Shown here: piece by piece, positions 1-8,242 of the stretch
Position numbering within the stretch: position 1 is the first letter of the stretch
Layout: every line of letters begins with the position of its first letter
From: Fimenecus sp052298855
GTDB lineage: Bacteria > Bacillota > Clostridia > Oscillospirales > Acutalibacteraceae
Length of the DNA stretch: 64,000 nucleotides
Direction of reading: 5' to 3'
NCBI GenBank assembly: GCA_052298855.1
Contig: DAVZXP010000004.1
Coordinates: 151,039-215,038 of the forward strand
Made by a program: the position numbers and the translations under genes
The notes under the pieces: model-generated
The model's database searches: none
Told to the model about the DNA's origin: nothing
What the model saw: only the letters and a program-made list of their open reading frames with translations

Positions 1-32
1 GGCTGTCCCTACGGTATGATATAAATTTCAGT

Positions 33-276
33 CCGTGCGCAGCAACGACAATATTACACAAAAGTAACAAAAGATTTAATTTTGAGTGATTTTTGTGCAA
101 GACAAGGCACAAGTGCGACGGCGTATGCCATACGTCGAGCACGCAGCAACGCAGTATCACGCAAAAAGCAACATTTATTTTTAATTTTGTGTGGTTTTTG
201 TGCAGAGCAAGGCGCAAGCACGACGACGTATGAATATACTTCGAGTGCGTAGCAACGAAGCTATGCGCAAAAAGCA
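33..276. repeat. Two and a half diverged copies of a ~105-bp repeat
   Basis: Two similar units, about 71-170 and 178-276, share an A/T-rich start, a GTGCA.AG.CAAGGC.CAAG block, a small hairpin (CGTAT/ATACG arms in the first, GTAT/ATAC in the second), then GAG..CG.AGCAACG and a GC-rich AAAAAGCA end. The end of a third, more diverged unit is seen at 33-68. The hairpin arms differ between copies but still pair. This looks like a REP/MITE-type dispersed repeat in the space downstream of obgE. No coding potential is apparent. Confidence 0.6.
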
Positions 277-282
277 CCAAAA

Positions 283-1554
283 TTAAGGGATGTAATCGAA
301 TTCGAGGTCATAAATCGATACTGTATCCCCTTCGTGAATACCCTGTTTGATGAGCTCATCGATTATACCGCTGGATTGGAGAACATTTTGGAAGTATTGA
401 AGCGAGGAATAGTCATCGGGGTCGGTTTTGAGGAGAATTTTGTAGAGCCATTCAGCCTCGACAATGTAAACGCCGTCCTCAACGGTAACCTTGAAGCCGT
501 CATTTTTCTTCTGTGCCATAACCTCAAGCGGAATTTCTTCCGATTCGTATTTTTTGACAGGCGGAAGAGAAGCAAGCTTTTTCGCTACGGCGTTGATAAG
601 CTCTTTCGTGTTATGCTGAATGGGAGCACAAATTTCAAAGTATTCATAGCCCTTGCTTTCAATGTAATTTCTGAAAGTTGCAAGCTGTTCGTCTGTGGCA
701 AGGTCAATTTTATTACCTGCGACAATCTGCGGACATTTTGCAAGCTCGGGGTTGAATTTTACAAGCTCTTCGTTTATCTTTTCAAAATCCTCAATCGGAT
801 CTCTGCCCTCACTGCCCGCAACATCAACTATATGCACAAGCATACGGCAACGTTCGACATGGCGTAAAAATTCATGACCTAAGCCCACACCGTCAGCCGC
901 ACCCTCAATAAGTCCGGGTATATCGGCAATAACAAAGCTGTTCTCGGGTCCCATTGAAACGACACCCAAAACGGGGATTATGGTTGTGAAGTGATAATCG
1001 CCGATAATCGGCTTTGCCTCGCTGACAACGGAAAGGAATGAGGATTTTCCGACGTTCGGGAAGCCTAAAAGTCCCACGTCGGCAATGAGCTTCAATTCAA
1101 GGCTTACTTCCCATTCTTCGCCGGGAGCACCGCTTTTTGCAAAACGGGGCGTCTGCCTTGTCGGAGTTGCGAAATGGGAGTTACCCCATCCGCCGTTACC
1201 GCCCTTTGCCGCAATAAACGGTTCGTCAGATGACATATCCGCCATAACAACGCCGCTTTCAACCTCACGGATTACCGTGCCTCTCGGGACTTTGATTATA
1301 AGGTCGGGAGCTTTTTTGCCGTTACAACGGCTGCCTCTGCCGTTTTCGCCGTTTTGCGCTTTGTATTTCCTTTTATAGCGGAAATCGGCAAGAGTTGAAA
1401 TATTATCGTCAACCTGAAAAACTATGTTGCCGCCTCTGCCGCCGTCACCGCCGTCAGGACCGCCGGAAGCCACATATTTTTCTCTGTGGAAAGCAACGGC
1501 ACCGTCGCCGCCGTTTCCTGCTTTTATATGGATTTTCGCTTTATCTACAAACAT
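283..1554 (-). CDS. obgE: Obg family GTPase (ObgE/CgtA)
   Basis: Essential ribosome-associated GTPase of late 50S assembly and stress control, cytoplasmic. The 423-residue product has the glycine-rich Obg fold (about 1-158), then a GTPase domain with P-loop GFPNVGKSS near 165, DIPG near 212 and NKID near 284, and a C-terminal OCT domain (about 350-423) that is found mainly in Gram-positive Obg proteins. Length is normal. The ATG at 1554 is preceded by AAAGGA at good spacing. It is usually next to rpmA/rplU, but here the downstream neighbour lies outside the window and the upstream gene is divergent. Confidence 0.97.
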   Translation of the reverse strand: MFVDKAKIHIKAGNGGDGAVAFHREKYVASGGPDGGDGGRGGNIVFQVDDNISTLADFRYKRKYKAQNGENGRGSRCNGKKAPDLIIKVPRGTVIREVESGVVMADMSSDEPFIAAKGGNGGWGNSHFATPTRQTPRFAKSGAPGEEWEVSLELKLIADVGLLGFPNVGKSSFLSVVSEAKPIIGDYHFTTIIPVLGVVSMGPENSFVIADIPGLIEGAADGVGLGHEFLRHVERCRMLVHIVDVAGSEGRDPIEDFEKINEELVKFNPELAKCPQIVAGNKIDLATDEQLATFRNYIESKGYEYFEICAPIQHNTKELINAVAKKLASLPPVKKYESEEIPLEVMAQKKNDGFKVTVEDGVYIVEAEWLYKILLKTDPDDYSSLQYFQNVLQSSGIIDELIKQGIHEGDTVSIYDLEFDYIP

Positions 1555-1731
1555 AATTAAATTCCTTTTCTTTTATCAGCTTTATTTTAACCGATTTTGT
1601 TCGGTTGTTTCCGAACAAACGCTCAAATTTTTTATCAAGATATTATATCAAATTTTATTACATTTATAAACAGTAAAGTGATAAAAAGTTGTATTTTTTT
1701 ACTCGAATTGCATAAATTGTACTTAAATTAG
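1555..1731. other. Intergenic region upstream of obgE with an inverted repeat
   Basis: Part of the 397-bp gap between divergent obgE and a small membrane protein gene. It holds an 8-bp perfect inverted repeat (TTGTTCGG at 1597-1604, CCGAACAA at 1611-1618) in the obgE leader, followed by A/T-rich sequence. It could be an operator or an RNA hairpin. No gene is seen. Confidence 0.4.
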
Positions 1732-1760
1732 TTGACATACACTATATGTTGTGGTATTAT
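1732..1760 (+). promoter_or_regulatory. Sigma-A promoter P1
   Basis: TTGACA (1732-1737), 17-bp spacer, TATTAT (1755-1760). It would give a transcript running into the small gene at 1952, upstream of a second promoter. Confidence 0.65.
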
Positions 1761-1871
1761 ATTCACAGGACAGGTCATATAATAAAAATAAACAAATCGG
1801 CAGGTTATCGGATAAAATTAGACAAAGTCCTTTTATGCGTACTCTGCTTAAAATATTTTCGAACATTTGTG

Positions 1872-1899
1872 TTGACAAATAAAAAATGCATGCTATAAT
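1872..1899 (+). promoter_or_regulatory. Sigma-A promoter P2
   Basis: TTGACA (1872-1877), 16-bp spacer, TATAAT (1894-1899). Transcription should start near 1906, just ahead of the SOS-type box at 1917-1928. A CGAAC half-site lies next to the -35 at 1860-1864. Confidence 0.75.
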
Positions 1900-1916
1900 A
1901 AGGGTGTAATCAACAA

Positions 1917-1928
1917 GAACGAATGTTC
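1917..1928. promoter_or_regulatory. Likely LexA (SOS) operator
   Basis: GAAC-GAAT-GTTC followed by G. This matches the Bacillus/Gram-positive SOS consensus CGAACRNRYGTTCG at 13 of 14 positions. It sits about 10 bases downstream of the predicted start of P2, where LexA would block early transcription. Confidence 0.6.
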
Positions 1929-1951
1929 GACGATGAACGGAGGAAATTATT

Positions 1952-2197
1952 ATGTTAGCTATTTTCGCAAAAACAAGTATTGAATTGGCAGTTGTTTTAC
2001 TTCTTATATACGGTTTTATTCACGAAAAAGAGGTTATCAAATTTGAACAGTATGTCAAGATGGTCATTGTCGTAAATTACCGCAGATATAAAAAAAGAAA
2101 AAGAATCGAGCAAATGAAGAAGAACAGAGAGTTCCGTGTCGTTAAGGGCGGCAAATCGCCTAACGGTCGCACTCCTCATTCATTTGACGTGGCTTAA
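1952..2197 (+). CDS. Small single-span membrane protein, probably SOS-controlled
   Basis: 81 residues: one N-terminal hydrophobic helix (about 4-24) followed by a strongly basic cytoplasmic tail (KKRKRIEQMKKNREF). The start has GGAGGAAATTATT directly before the ATG. The gene stands alone between two promoters with an SOS-type box and a strong terminator at 2249. I do not recognise the family. Small SOS-induced membrane proteins in other bacteria (YneA, SidA) stop cell division, but this one has no LysM domain, so that role is only a suggestion from size, topology and regulation. Confidence 0.75.
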   Translation: MLAIFAKTSIELAVVLLLIYGFIHEKEVIKFEQYVKMVIVVNYRRYKKRKRIEQMKKNREFRVVKGGKSPNGRTPHSFDVA

Positions 2198-2248
2198 TAC
2201 AGCCATATTAAATTGCTACCTCTTTCCATAATAGATTTTTCACACACA

Positions 2249-2295
2249 GACAAGCAGGAGACGGATTTTTATCTGTCTCCCGTTTGTCTTTTTTT
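2249..2295 (+). terminator. Intrinsic terminator
   Basis: Long hairpin (GACAA..GGAGAC / GTCTCC..TTGTC) followed by seven T. It ends the small membrane protein transcript. Confidence 0.9.
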
Positions 2296-2336
2296 GATAA
2301 GTGTGGTACAATACCTCTTCGATAGGAGTGTTTGTT

Positions 2337-3011
2337 TTGAACAAGGATAAGAAATCAACCGTCAAGCTCATAATTCGCCTTGCGGTAATCTTCGCCGTTA
2401 TGGCGGTTGCGATAATAAAATATGATAAGCTATCCAATATAGATATAAGAAGCATTGTGGCAAATTCGCCGTCGGTCGCACTTGCAATACTGAGCGTGCT
2501 CGGAATATACGGCATAAAGGGTGCGGTTTTCGTAGTCCCCGCCTCGCTCGTTTATATTTCGGTGGGAATGGCTTTTCCCACGGCGCAGGCTGTAATAATC
2601 AACCTTTGCGGAATTGCCGTTGAGGTAACCGTTTCGTATATTTTCGGTTGGTTTGTCGGCGGAGAATATGTGAACGACCTTTTGAAAAAGAGTAAGGGCG
2701 GAGAAAAGCTGCTTGCGTTTGAAGAAAAAAATAAGTTCGCTTCTATATTTTCAATTAGGTTTTTACCCGTGTTCCCTATCGACTTTGCAAGTCTGTTTTT
2801 CGGCTCAATGAAAATTCCGTTCGCAAAATATTTTTTGGCTTCCGTTATCGGAATTGCTCCGAGAGTAATCTTTTTCACAATTCTCGGTGATGCCGCATAT
2901 GACTATATCCCAATGAAGTTAATCGTTATAGGTATAATCTGTGCAATACCGATTGGTGCGATATATTTGATTATGAAGTGGCTAAAGGATAAAAAAAGCA
3001 AAGAAAAATAA
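2337..3011 (+). CDS. TVP38/TMEM64 (VTT/DedA-like) membrane protein
   Basis: Polytopic inner-membrane protein of the VTT (SNARE-associated) family, 224 residues with five or six hydrophobic segments. The family fold mark F..RF.PVFP.D....F is present. DedA/VTT relatives scramble or carry lipids such as undecaprenyl phosphate; the substrate here is unknown. I choose the TTG at 2337 because AGGAG (2324-2328) lies eight bases ahead and an extended -10 (TG at 2304-2305, TACAAT at 2307-2312) places the transcript start after the in-frame GTG at 2301, which rules that codon out. Confidence 0.85.
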   Translation: MNKDKKSTVKLIIRLAVIFAVMAVAIIKYDKLSNIDIRSIVANSPSVALAILSVLGIYGIKGAVFVVPASLVYISVGMAFPTAQAVIINLCGIAVEVTVSYIFGWFVGGEYVNDLLKKSKGGEKLLAFEEKNKFASIFSIRFLPVFPIDFASLFFGSMKIPFAKYFLASVIGIAPRVIFFTILGDAAYDYIPMKLIVIGIICAIPIGAIYLIMKWLKDKKSKEK

Positions 3012-3021
3012 AGCTTGCTAT

Positions 3022-3050
3022 TGTAAACAAACGGCAGCAATGCTACAATA
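3022..3050 (+). promoter_or_regulatory. galT promoter
   Basis: TTGTAA (3022-3027), 17-bp spacer, TACAAT (3045-3050), 29 bases before the galT start. Confidence 0.6.
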
Positions 3051-3078
3051 TAAAAAATGATTGAATTGAGGTATACAT

Positions 3079-4569
3079 ATGGTATATGAAAGCATAAAAA
3101 AATTAGTTACCTACGGACTTGAAACAGGTCTTATCGAAGAATGCGACAAGGTTTATGTTACAAACAGAATTCTTGAGGCTCTTCGCCTTGACGAATATGA
3201 CGAGCCGTCGGAAAGCTTTGAAAACGTTGACCTTGAGAGCACGCTTTGCGAATTACTCGACTTTGCGGCTGAAAACGGTATTATCGAAAACAGCATAGTT
3301 TACCGTGATTTGTTCGACGCAAAGCTTATGGCTTGCCTTATGCCTATGCCTCACGAGGTAATCAAGACTTTCAACGCTCTTTACAGCGAAAGTCCCGAAA
3401 AGGCAACAGATTGGTTCTATAAATTAAGCGGCGATTCCGATTATATCAGAAGATACAGAATTAAAAAAGATATGCGTTGGTCAGTTCCGAGCGAATACGG
3501 CGACATTGATATTTCAATTAACCTTTCAAAGCCCGAAAAAGACCCAAAAGCGATTGCCGCTGCAAAGCTTCAAAAGCAAAGCGGTTATCCTAAGTGTCTT
3601 TTGTGCAAGGAGTGCGAGGGTTACGCAGGCAGAGTGAATTTCCCTGCAAGACAGAATCACAGAATTATCCCGATTACAATCAACAATACGGCTTGGGGCT
3701 TCCAGTATTCGCCCTATGTTTACTACAATGAGCATTGTATCGTATTTAACGGCGAGCATACACCGATGAAAATTGAAAAGGCAACATTTATAAAGCTGTT
3801 TGACTTTGTAAAGCTGTTCCCACATTATTTCCTCGGTTCAAACGCAGATTTGCCGATTGTCGGCGGCTCTATCCTCTCTCACGACCATTATCAGGGCGGT
3901 CATTACACCTTTGCGATGGCAAAAGCTCCGATTGAAAAGCATTTCACAATCAAAGGCTTTGAGGATGTTGAATCGGGCATAGTTAAATGGCCTCTTTCGG
4001 TTATCAGACTTCGCAGCAAGGACAGCGACAGAATTATCGAGCTTGCGGATGTAATTCTTAAAAAGTGGAGAACCTACACGGATAAAGCCGCATTTGTATT
4101 TGCTGAAACCGACGGCGAAAAGCACAACACAATTACACCGATTGCAAGAAAGGTTGATGACACATACGAGCTTGACCTTGCGCTTCGTAACAACATAACG
4201 ACAGAGGAATATCCGCTTGGCGTTTATCATCCGCACGACAAGTACCATCACATTAAGAAGGAAAATATCGGTCTTATCGAAGTTATGGGACTTGCGGTAC
4301 TTCCGTCAAGACTTAAAGAGGAGCTTGCAATCCTCGGCGATTACATTGTAAGCGGCAAGGATATACGCTCAAACGAGCAGATTGAAAAGCACGCAGATTG
4401 GGTTGACGAATTCAAAGCTAATTACGACGAAATCACAGCGGAAAATGTTGACGAAATACTCAAGGCAGAGGTCGGCAAGGTATTTGTCGGAGTGCTTGAG
4501 GACGCAGGCGTTTATAAGTGCAACGAGGACGGCAGAAACGCATTTATGAGGTTTGTAAACAGCATATAA
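3079..4569 (+). CDS. galT: UDP-glucose--hexose-1-phosphate uridylyltransferase (Firmicutes type)
   Basis: Leloir pathway enzyme: UDP-glucose plus galactose-1-phosphate gives UDP-galactose plus glucose-1-phosphate, through a uridylyl-histidine. The 496-residue length and sequence fit the GalT type 2 family of Firmicutes rather than the ~350-residue E. coli type. The active-site block SHDHYQGG, with His268 and His270, is intact. GAGG precedes the ATG. It has its own promoter and terminator; no galK or galE is next to it, although a sugar kinase gene is encoded nearby at 6368. Confidence 0.95.
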   Translation: MVYESIKKLVTYGLETGLIEECDKVYVTNRILEALRLDEYDEPSESFENVDLESTLCELLDFAAENGIIENSIVYRDLFDAKLMACLMPMPHEVIKTFNALYSESPEKATDWFYKLSGDSDYIRRYRIKKDMRWSVPSEYGDIDISINLSKPEKDPKAIAAAKLQKQSGYPKCLLCKECEGYAGRVNFPARQNHRIIPITINNTAWGFQYSPYVYYNEHCIVFNGEHTPMKIEKATFIKLFDFVKLFPHYFLGSNADLPIVGGSILSHDHYQGGHYTFAMAKAPIEKHFTIKGFEDVESGIVKWPLSVIRLRSKDSDRIIELADVILKKWRTYTDKAAFVFAETDGEKHNTITPIARKVDDTYELDLALRNNITTEEYPLGVYHPHDKYHHIKKENIGLIEVMGLAVLPSRLKEELAILGDYIVSGKDIRSNEQIEKHADWVDEFKANYDEITAENVDEILKAEVGKVFVGVLEDAGVYKCNEDGRNAFMRFVNSI

Positions 4570-4587
4570 GCATCAATTAAAAGCACA

Positions 4588-4629
4588 AAACGGCTGTAAA
4601 GGTTAAACCTTTACAGCCGTTGTTTTATT
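4588..4629 (+). terminator. Intrinsic terminator after galT
   Basis: Perfect stem AACGGCTGTAAAGGT / ACCTTTACAGCCGTT with a tiny loop, then TTTTATT. Confidence 0.9.
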
Positions 4630-4662
4630 AGTATTTACAAGGGTTGTGCCTATTTTTTACAA

Positions 4663-5157
4663 TCAAAGCACAAAATATCCGAGCAAGCCCGACAGCAAGC
4701 CGATTGCCGCACCGACAAGCACATCAGAGAGATAATGCACGCCGCCTATTACCCTCACGGCACACAGTAAAACGCCGATTATAAACAGCGGTATACTCAG
4801 CACGGGTTTGACATACAAAAAGGTCATCGCTATCATAAAAACGGAAAAGATATGTCTGCTCGGCATTGACTGACCTTTTTTATCCTTATTTATAAGCGGT
4901 CTGATATTTAGCGTTTCATAAGGTCTCGGGCGATTTATAACCCGACGGAGTCCGCTGACAAATAAGAGCATACCGGCAGGTATCAAAACGCACCTGAACA
5001 GCTTCGTTCTGTCTGAAAATGCAAGATATGCCAATAATGACGGGTAGGCGATATAAACGATTACCGTCAGAACTGTATTTAATAAATTAAATCCCAACAC
5101 CGAGTTCTTATTTTTACGAAACGGTGCTGAAATCTTTCTGTATTGGCTCGAAGTCAT
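4663..5157 (-). CDS. PAP2-family membrane phosphatase
   Basis: 164-residue membrane protein of the PAP2/undecaprenyl-pyrophosphate phosphatase type. It carries the three phosphatase motifs: RPRP, then SMPSRH with the catalytic His, then RVIGGVHYLSD, spread between about five hydrophobic helices. Likely dephosphorylates a lipid phosphate such as C55-PP or phosphatidate at the outer face. The ATG at 5157 is chosen over an upstream in-frame start because GAGGTG lies just before it. It is convergent with galT and divergent from the L,D-transpeptidase. Confidence 0.88.
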   Translation of the reverse strand: MTSSQYRKISAPFRKNKNSVLGFNLLNTVLTVIVYIAYPSLLAYLAFSDRTKLFRCVLIPAGMLLFVSGLRRVINRPRPYETLNIRPLINKDKKGQSMPSRHIFSVFMIAMTFLYVKPVLSIPLFIIGVLLCAVRVIGGVHYLSDVLVGAAIGLLSGLLGYFVL

Positions 5158-5233
5158 TTGCTTCACCTCACTAAAAGTATATAACATTGCAGAACATCTT
5201 TCAATCTTTTTTGACAAATTCCTACGTTCTTCA

Positions 5234-5262
5234 TTGACAAAGACGATTTATAAACTTATACT
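5234..5262 (+). promoter_or_regulatory. Promoter of the L,D-transpeptidase gene
   Basis: TTGACA (5234-5239), 17-bp spacer, TATACT (5257-5262). The 40-base leader ends in CAGGAG before the ATG at 5303. Confidence 0.75.
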
Positions 5263-5302
5263 ATATATACTTATTTATAATATAATTTCAGGAGATAAAA
5301 AT

Positions 5303-6301
5303 ATGAATCAATATTCACAAGAGGATAAAAGACGACGTCAGATGAAGCTCTCCGGCAAAGCGGCGGCAGCTTCAAAGGAAAAAAGGACTATCTTAATTAT
5401 TGTATCGTGTATTCTTGCAATAATTCTCATTGCGGGCACAATCGCACTTGTAAAGCATTTCAAGAAGCCCGAAGCACCTTTCGTTCCCTCGCAGAACGAG
5501 CCTGTATCGGAGCAACAGACCGAAGCACCCACGCAAGCACAAGCACCCGAAACCACAACTACGCTTTCCGGTGAGGTTGCAATTACGGACTATTCGGCGA
5601 CAATGTATTCGACAACCGTTACCTTGAACGTCAGAAGCGCACCGTCAACAGACAGTCAGATTTTAGGTCAGCTCGGTCAAGATACACCGATTAAGGTTAC
5701 GGGCAAATGCTCGAACGGTTGGTTTAGAATTGACTTCAACGGTCAAACGGGCTACTGCTCGGAAAAATATCTCAAGGGCAGTCAGGACCTTTCTGATGCA
5801 CCTTACTATATCAAGGTCAACCGCACGCAGAACATTGTTATTGTCTATACAAAGGATACAAACGGCGGTTACACCGTTCCCTACAAGGCTATGGTTTGCT
5901 CGGTAGGCTTGAACGACGCAACGCCGACAGGCTCATATAACACGACAGACAAATACACCTGGCGACTTCTTTCGGGCAATGTTTACGGACAGTATGCAAC
6001 GAGAATTACAGGGCACTATCTGTTCCATTCCGTTCCGTACGTTACACAGAACAAGGCAGACCTCGAATATGACGAGTTCAACAAATTGGGCGAGGCTGCT
6101 TCGCTCGGCTGTATCAGGCTTTCCGTTGAGGATGCAAAGTGGATTTACGACAACTGTCCTAAGGGTACACCCGTTACAATTTACGACAGCAACGAGCCCG
6201 AGCCGTTGGCTAAGCCCACACCGATTAGAATTGACACAAACGATAAAAGGCGTGTTTGGGACCCCACCGACCCCGATCCGTCAAATCCGTGGAAGCAGTA
6301 A
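5303..6301 (+). CDS. SH3b-containing L,D-transpeptidase (YkuD)
   Basis: 332-residue cell-wall enzyme. In order: a basic cytoplasmic N-terminus, one transmembrane helix (about 29-50), a Pro/Gln/Thr-rich linker, a bacterial SH3 domain (about 105-165, typical LNVRSAPS start) and a YkuD catalytic domain whose SLGCIRL motif places the catalytic cysteine at 270, with an upstream HYLFHS histidine. It should make 3-3 peptidoglycan cross-links or attach proteins outside the membrane. Start chosen for CAGGAG at good spacing; an upstream in-frame ATG lies inside the promoter. Single-gene unit with its own promoter and terminator. Confidence 0.92.
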   Translation: MNQYSQEDKRRRQMKLSGKAAAASKEKRTILIIVSCILAIILIAGTIALVKHFKKPEAPFVPSQNEPVSEQQTEAPTQAQAPETTTTLSGEVAITDYSATMYSTTVTLNVRSAPSTDSQILGQLGQDTPIKVTGKCSNGWFRIDFNGQTGYCSEKYLKGSQDLSDAPYYIKVNRTQNIVIVYTKDTNGGYTVPYKAMVCSVGLNDATPTGSYNTTDKYTWRLLSGNVYGQYATRITGHYLFHSVPYVTQNKADLEYDEFNKLGEAASLGCIRLSVEDAKWIYDNCPKGTPVTIYDSNEPEPLAKPTPIRIDTNDKRRVWDPTDPDPSNPWKQ

Positions 6302-6317
6302 TTCAAGACACATATTA

Positions 6318-6355
6318 AAGGCACATTTCGTTTTGAAATGTGCCTTACTTTTTTG
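6318..6355 (+). terminator. Intrinsic terminator
   Basis: Stem AAGGCACATTTC / GAAATGTGCCTT followed by ACTTTTTT, after the L,D-transpeptidase gene; it can also serve the facing kinase gene. Confidence 0.88.
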
Positions 6356-6367
6356 CCGAAAAGCGGC

Positions 6368-7957
6368 TTAATTTAATTTTTCACAAGCGAGCCTTTCAAC
6401 AGCTATTGCGTTATTGTATCTCTCCATATATTTATCGAAGCCCTCAACGTCTCTCAAATCAGGCTCAACACTCACGGACTCGGCAGAAGCAAAAATCTTG
6501 TTATCAAGATAAGCTTCAAGGCTCTCTTTACTTTTTGATATGGCATAAAGTGCAAGCACCGCCATACCCCACGGACCTCCCTCGCCTGCTGTTTTCATAA
6601 CGGTTACCCTTGTGTTCAATGCCGCCGCTGTTATTTTCTGACCGACGCCCTCGGTTTTATAAAGTCCGCCATGCGCTGAAATTTTGTCAAGCTTAACATT
6701 CTCCTTTTTCAAAAGAATATCATTTCCGTTTTTCAATGCTGCAAAGGCTGAATACAATTCGTTTCTCATAAAATCGGCAACTGTAAGCTTTGAATTCGGA
6801 AGTCGCATAAGCATAGGTCTGCCCTGTGAAATATCCAAAACAGGCTCGCCCGACAGGCAGTTATATGAAACTATTCCGCCGCAATCGGGATTGCCCTTGA
6901 GAGCCTCGAAATATAGCATATCGTAAACCTTTGATTTCTCCGTCGGGTGTCCGCTGAGTGTTAAGAGCTCGCAGAACATTTTTACCCAAGCGTCAATATC
7001 TCCTGTGCAGTTGTTACAATGCACCATTGCAACGGGCTTTCCTGTCGGAGTCGTTACAAGGTCAATTTCCTTATATACGTTTTTAAGCGGCTTTTCCAAA
7101 ACTACCATTGAAAAAATACTCGTACCTGCGGAGACGTTTCCCGTCTTTTCTCTAACGGAATTTGTAGCGGTCATACCCGTACCGGCATCGCCCTCGGGAG
7201 GACAAACGGGAATTCCCGATTTGAGCGTTTTGCTCTCGTCAAGAAATTCTGCGCCGCTTTTTGTAAGCGTTCCTGCGTTTTCTCCTGCGACAAGAACTTT
7301 AGGTAAAATATCACGGAGCGAAAAAGCATATCCGTCCTTTTTCGAGAGCGTGTCAAATTTTTTAAGCATTGCCTCATCGTAATCGTTTATTGCGGAGTCA
7401 ATCGGAAACATACCGCTTGCCTCGCCGACGCCTGCGACAAACTCGCCTGTCAATTTCGAATGAATATATACAGCAAGAGTGGAAAGCCTTGAAAGCTTTT
7501 TCAAATGCTCTTCGCCGTTCAGCATAGCCTGACGAAGATGCGCAACAGACCACCTTTGCGGAATATTAAAGCCTAAAAGCTCGGTCAGCTCTTCACTCGC
7601 CTGTGCGGTCGAGGTATTTCTCCATGTTCTGAACGGAGTGAGCAAATTGCCCTCGCTGTCGAATGCCATATAGCCGTGCATCATTGCGGAAACGCCGATT
7701 GAGCCAACCCCGGTAAGTTCAATTCCGTATCTGTTTTTTACATCATTTTTAAGGTCCTTATAGCAGCTTCGAAGTCCCGTATGAATGTCGTCAAGTGAGT
7801 ACGTCCACACGCCGTTTTCAAATCTGTTTTCCCATGTGTGACTGCCTGACGCAATGGGTGTCGCCTCGTCGTCAATCAGCACCGCTTTTATTCTTGTCGA
7901 GCCGAGCTCAATGCCCAAGCTTGTCCTTGCAAGGAGTATTTTTTCTTTAATTTCCAT
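6368..7957 (-). CDS. FGGY-family carbohydrate kinase
   Basis: 529 residues, two ribonuclease-H-like actin-fold domains of the FGGY family. The N-terminus has the phosphate-binding SLGIELGSTRIKAVL (about 13-27); SAMMHGYMAFD and the GNVSAGTSIFSM and AGEGGPWGMAVLA blocks fit substrate and ATP sites. Family members phosphorylate pentoses, pentuloses or related sugars. Overall it resembles xylulokinase-like proteins of Clostridia, but the substrate cannot be set from sequence. GGTGAG precedes the ATG. No transporter or isomerase gene is adjacent. Confidence 0.85.
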   Translation of the reverse strand: MEIKEKILLARTSLGIELGSTRIKAVLIDDEATPIASGSHTWENRFENGVWTYSLDDIHTGLRSCYKDLKNDVKNRYGIELTGVGSIGVSAMMHGYMAFDSEGNLLTPFRTWRNTSTAQASEELTELLGFNIPQRWSVAHLRQAMLNGEEHLKKLSRLSTLAVYIHSKLTGEFVAGVGEASGMFPIDSAINDYDEAMLKKFDTLSKKDGYAFSLRDILPKVLVAGENAGTLTKSGAEFLDESKTLKSGIPVCPPEGDAGTGMTATNSVREKTGNVSAGTSIFSMVVLEKPLKNVYKEIDLVTTPTGKPVAMVHCNNCTGDIDAWVKMFCELLTLSGHPTEKSKVYDMLYFEALKGNPDCGGIVSYNCLSGEPVLDISQGRPMLMRLPNSKLTVADFMRNELYSAFAALKNGNDILLKKENVKLDKISAHGGLYKTEGVGQKITAAALNTRVTVMKTAGEGGPWGMAVLALYAISKSKESLEAYLDNKIFASAESVSVEPDLRDVEGFDKYMERYNNAIAVERLACEKLN

Positions 7958-8242
7958 TTGCTCACCGCCGCAAAAATATTATGTAAATCTATTTTAATAT
8001 ATATCCTGATATTTTTCAATACAAAAAATAAAGTCCGAAAAGCCTTGATAATACGTGGTTGCGGAGCTTCGCAACCGATAGTTTCCTTGAAAAATCGCAT
8101 TTGTAAACTAAAGTTGGTAGCGCAACCGAGGATTTTTTTGTAAGATATCGGCGTACCGAGAAACAAGAGCGAAAGCCACTCGGGTAAATTCAAAAGCTAC
8201 TTTTTATCAACAATAAAATTTGACAAACAAGGAGACAAACAC
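7958..8242. other. Intergenic region with hairpins
   Basis: Space between divergent genes. It has a perfect hairpin GGTTGCG / CGCAACC near 8057-8076, a second GGTAGCGCAACC stretch near 8115-8130 and a GAGAAACAAGAGCG..CCACTCGGG segment to 8185. Not recognised; it may be a decayed repeat. AAGGAGA precedes the ATG at 8243. Confidence 0.3.

Noticed and set aside
334..867. Long open frame on the plus strand over obgE
   Set aside because: It is a shadow of the obgE coding sequence; the minus-strand Obg protein is certain.
1597..1618. SOS box in the obgE leader
   Set aside because: The arms are in the order GTTC...GAAC, opposite to the LexA box, and the spacing differs.
2301..2336. GTG start for the VTT protein at 2301
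   Set aside because: It overlaps an extended -10 promoter and has no ribosome binding site; the TTG at 2337 has AGGAG at eight bases.
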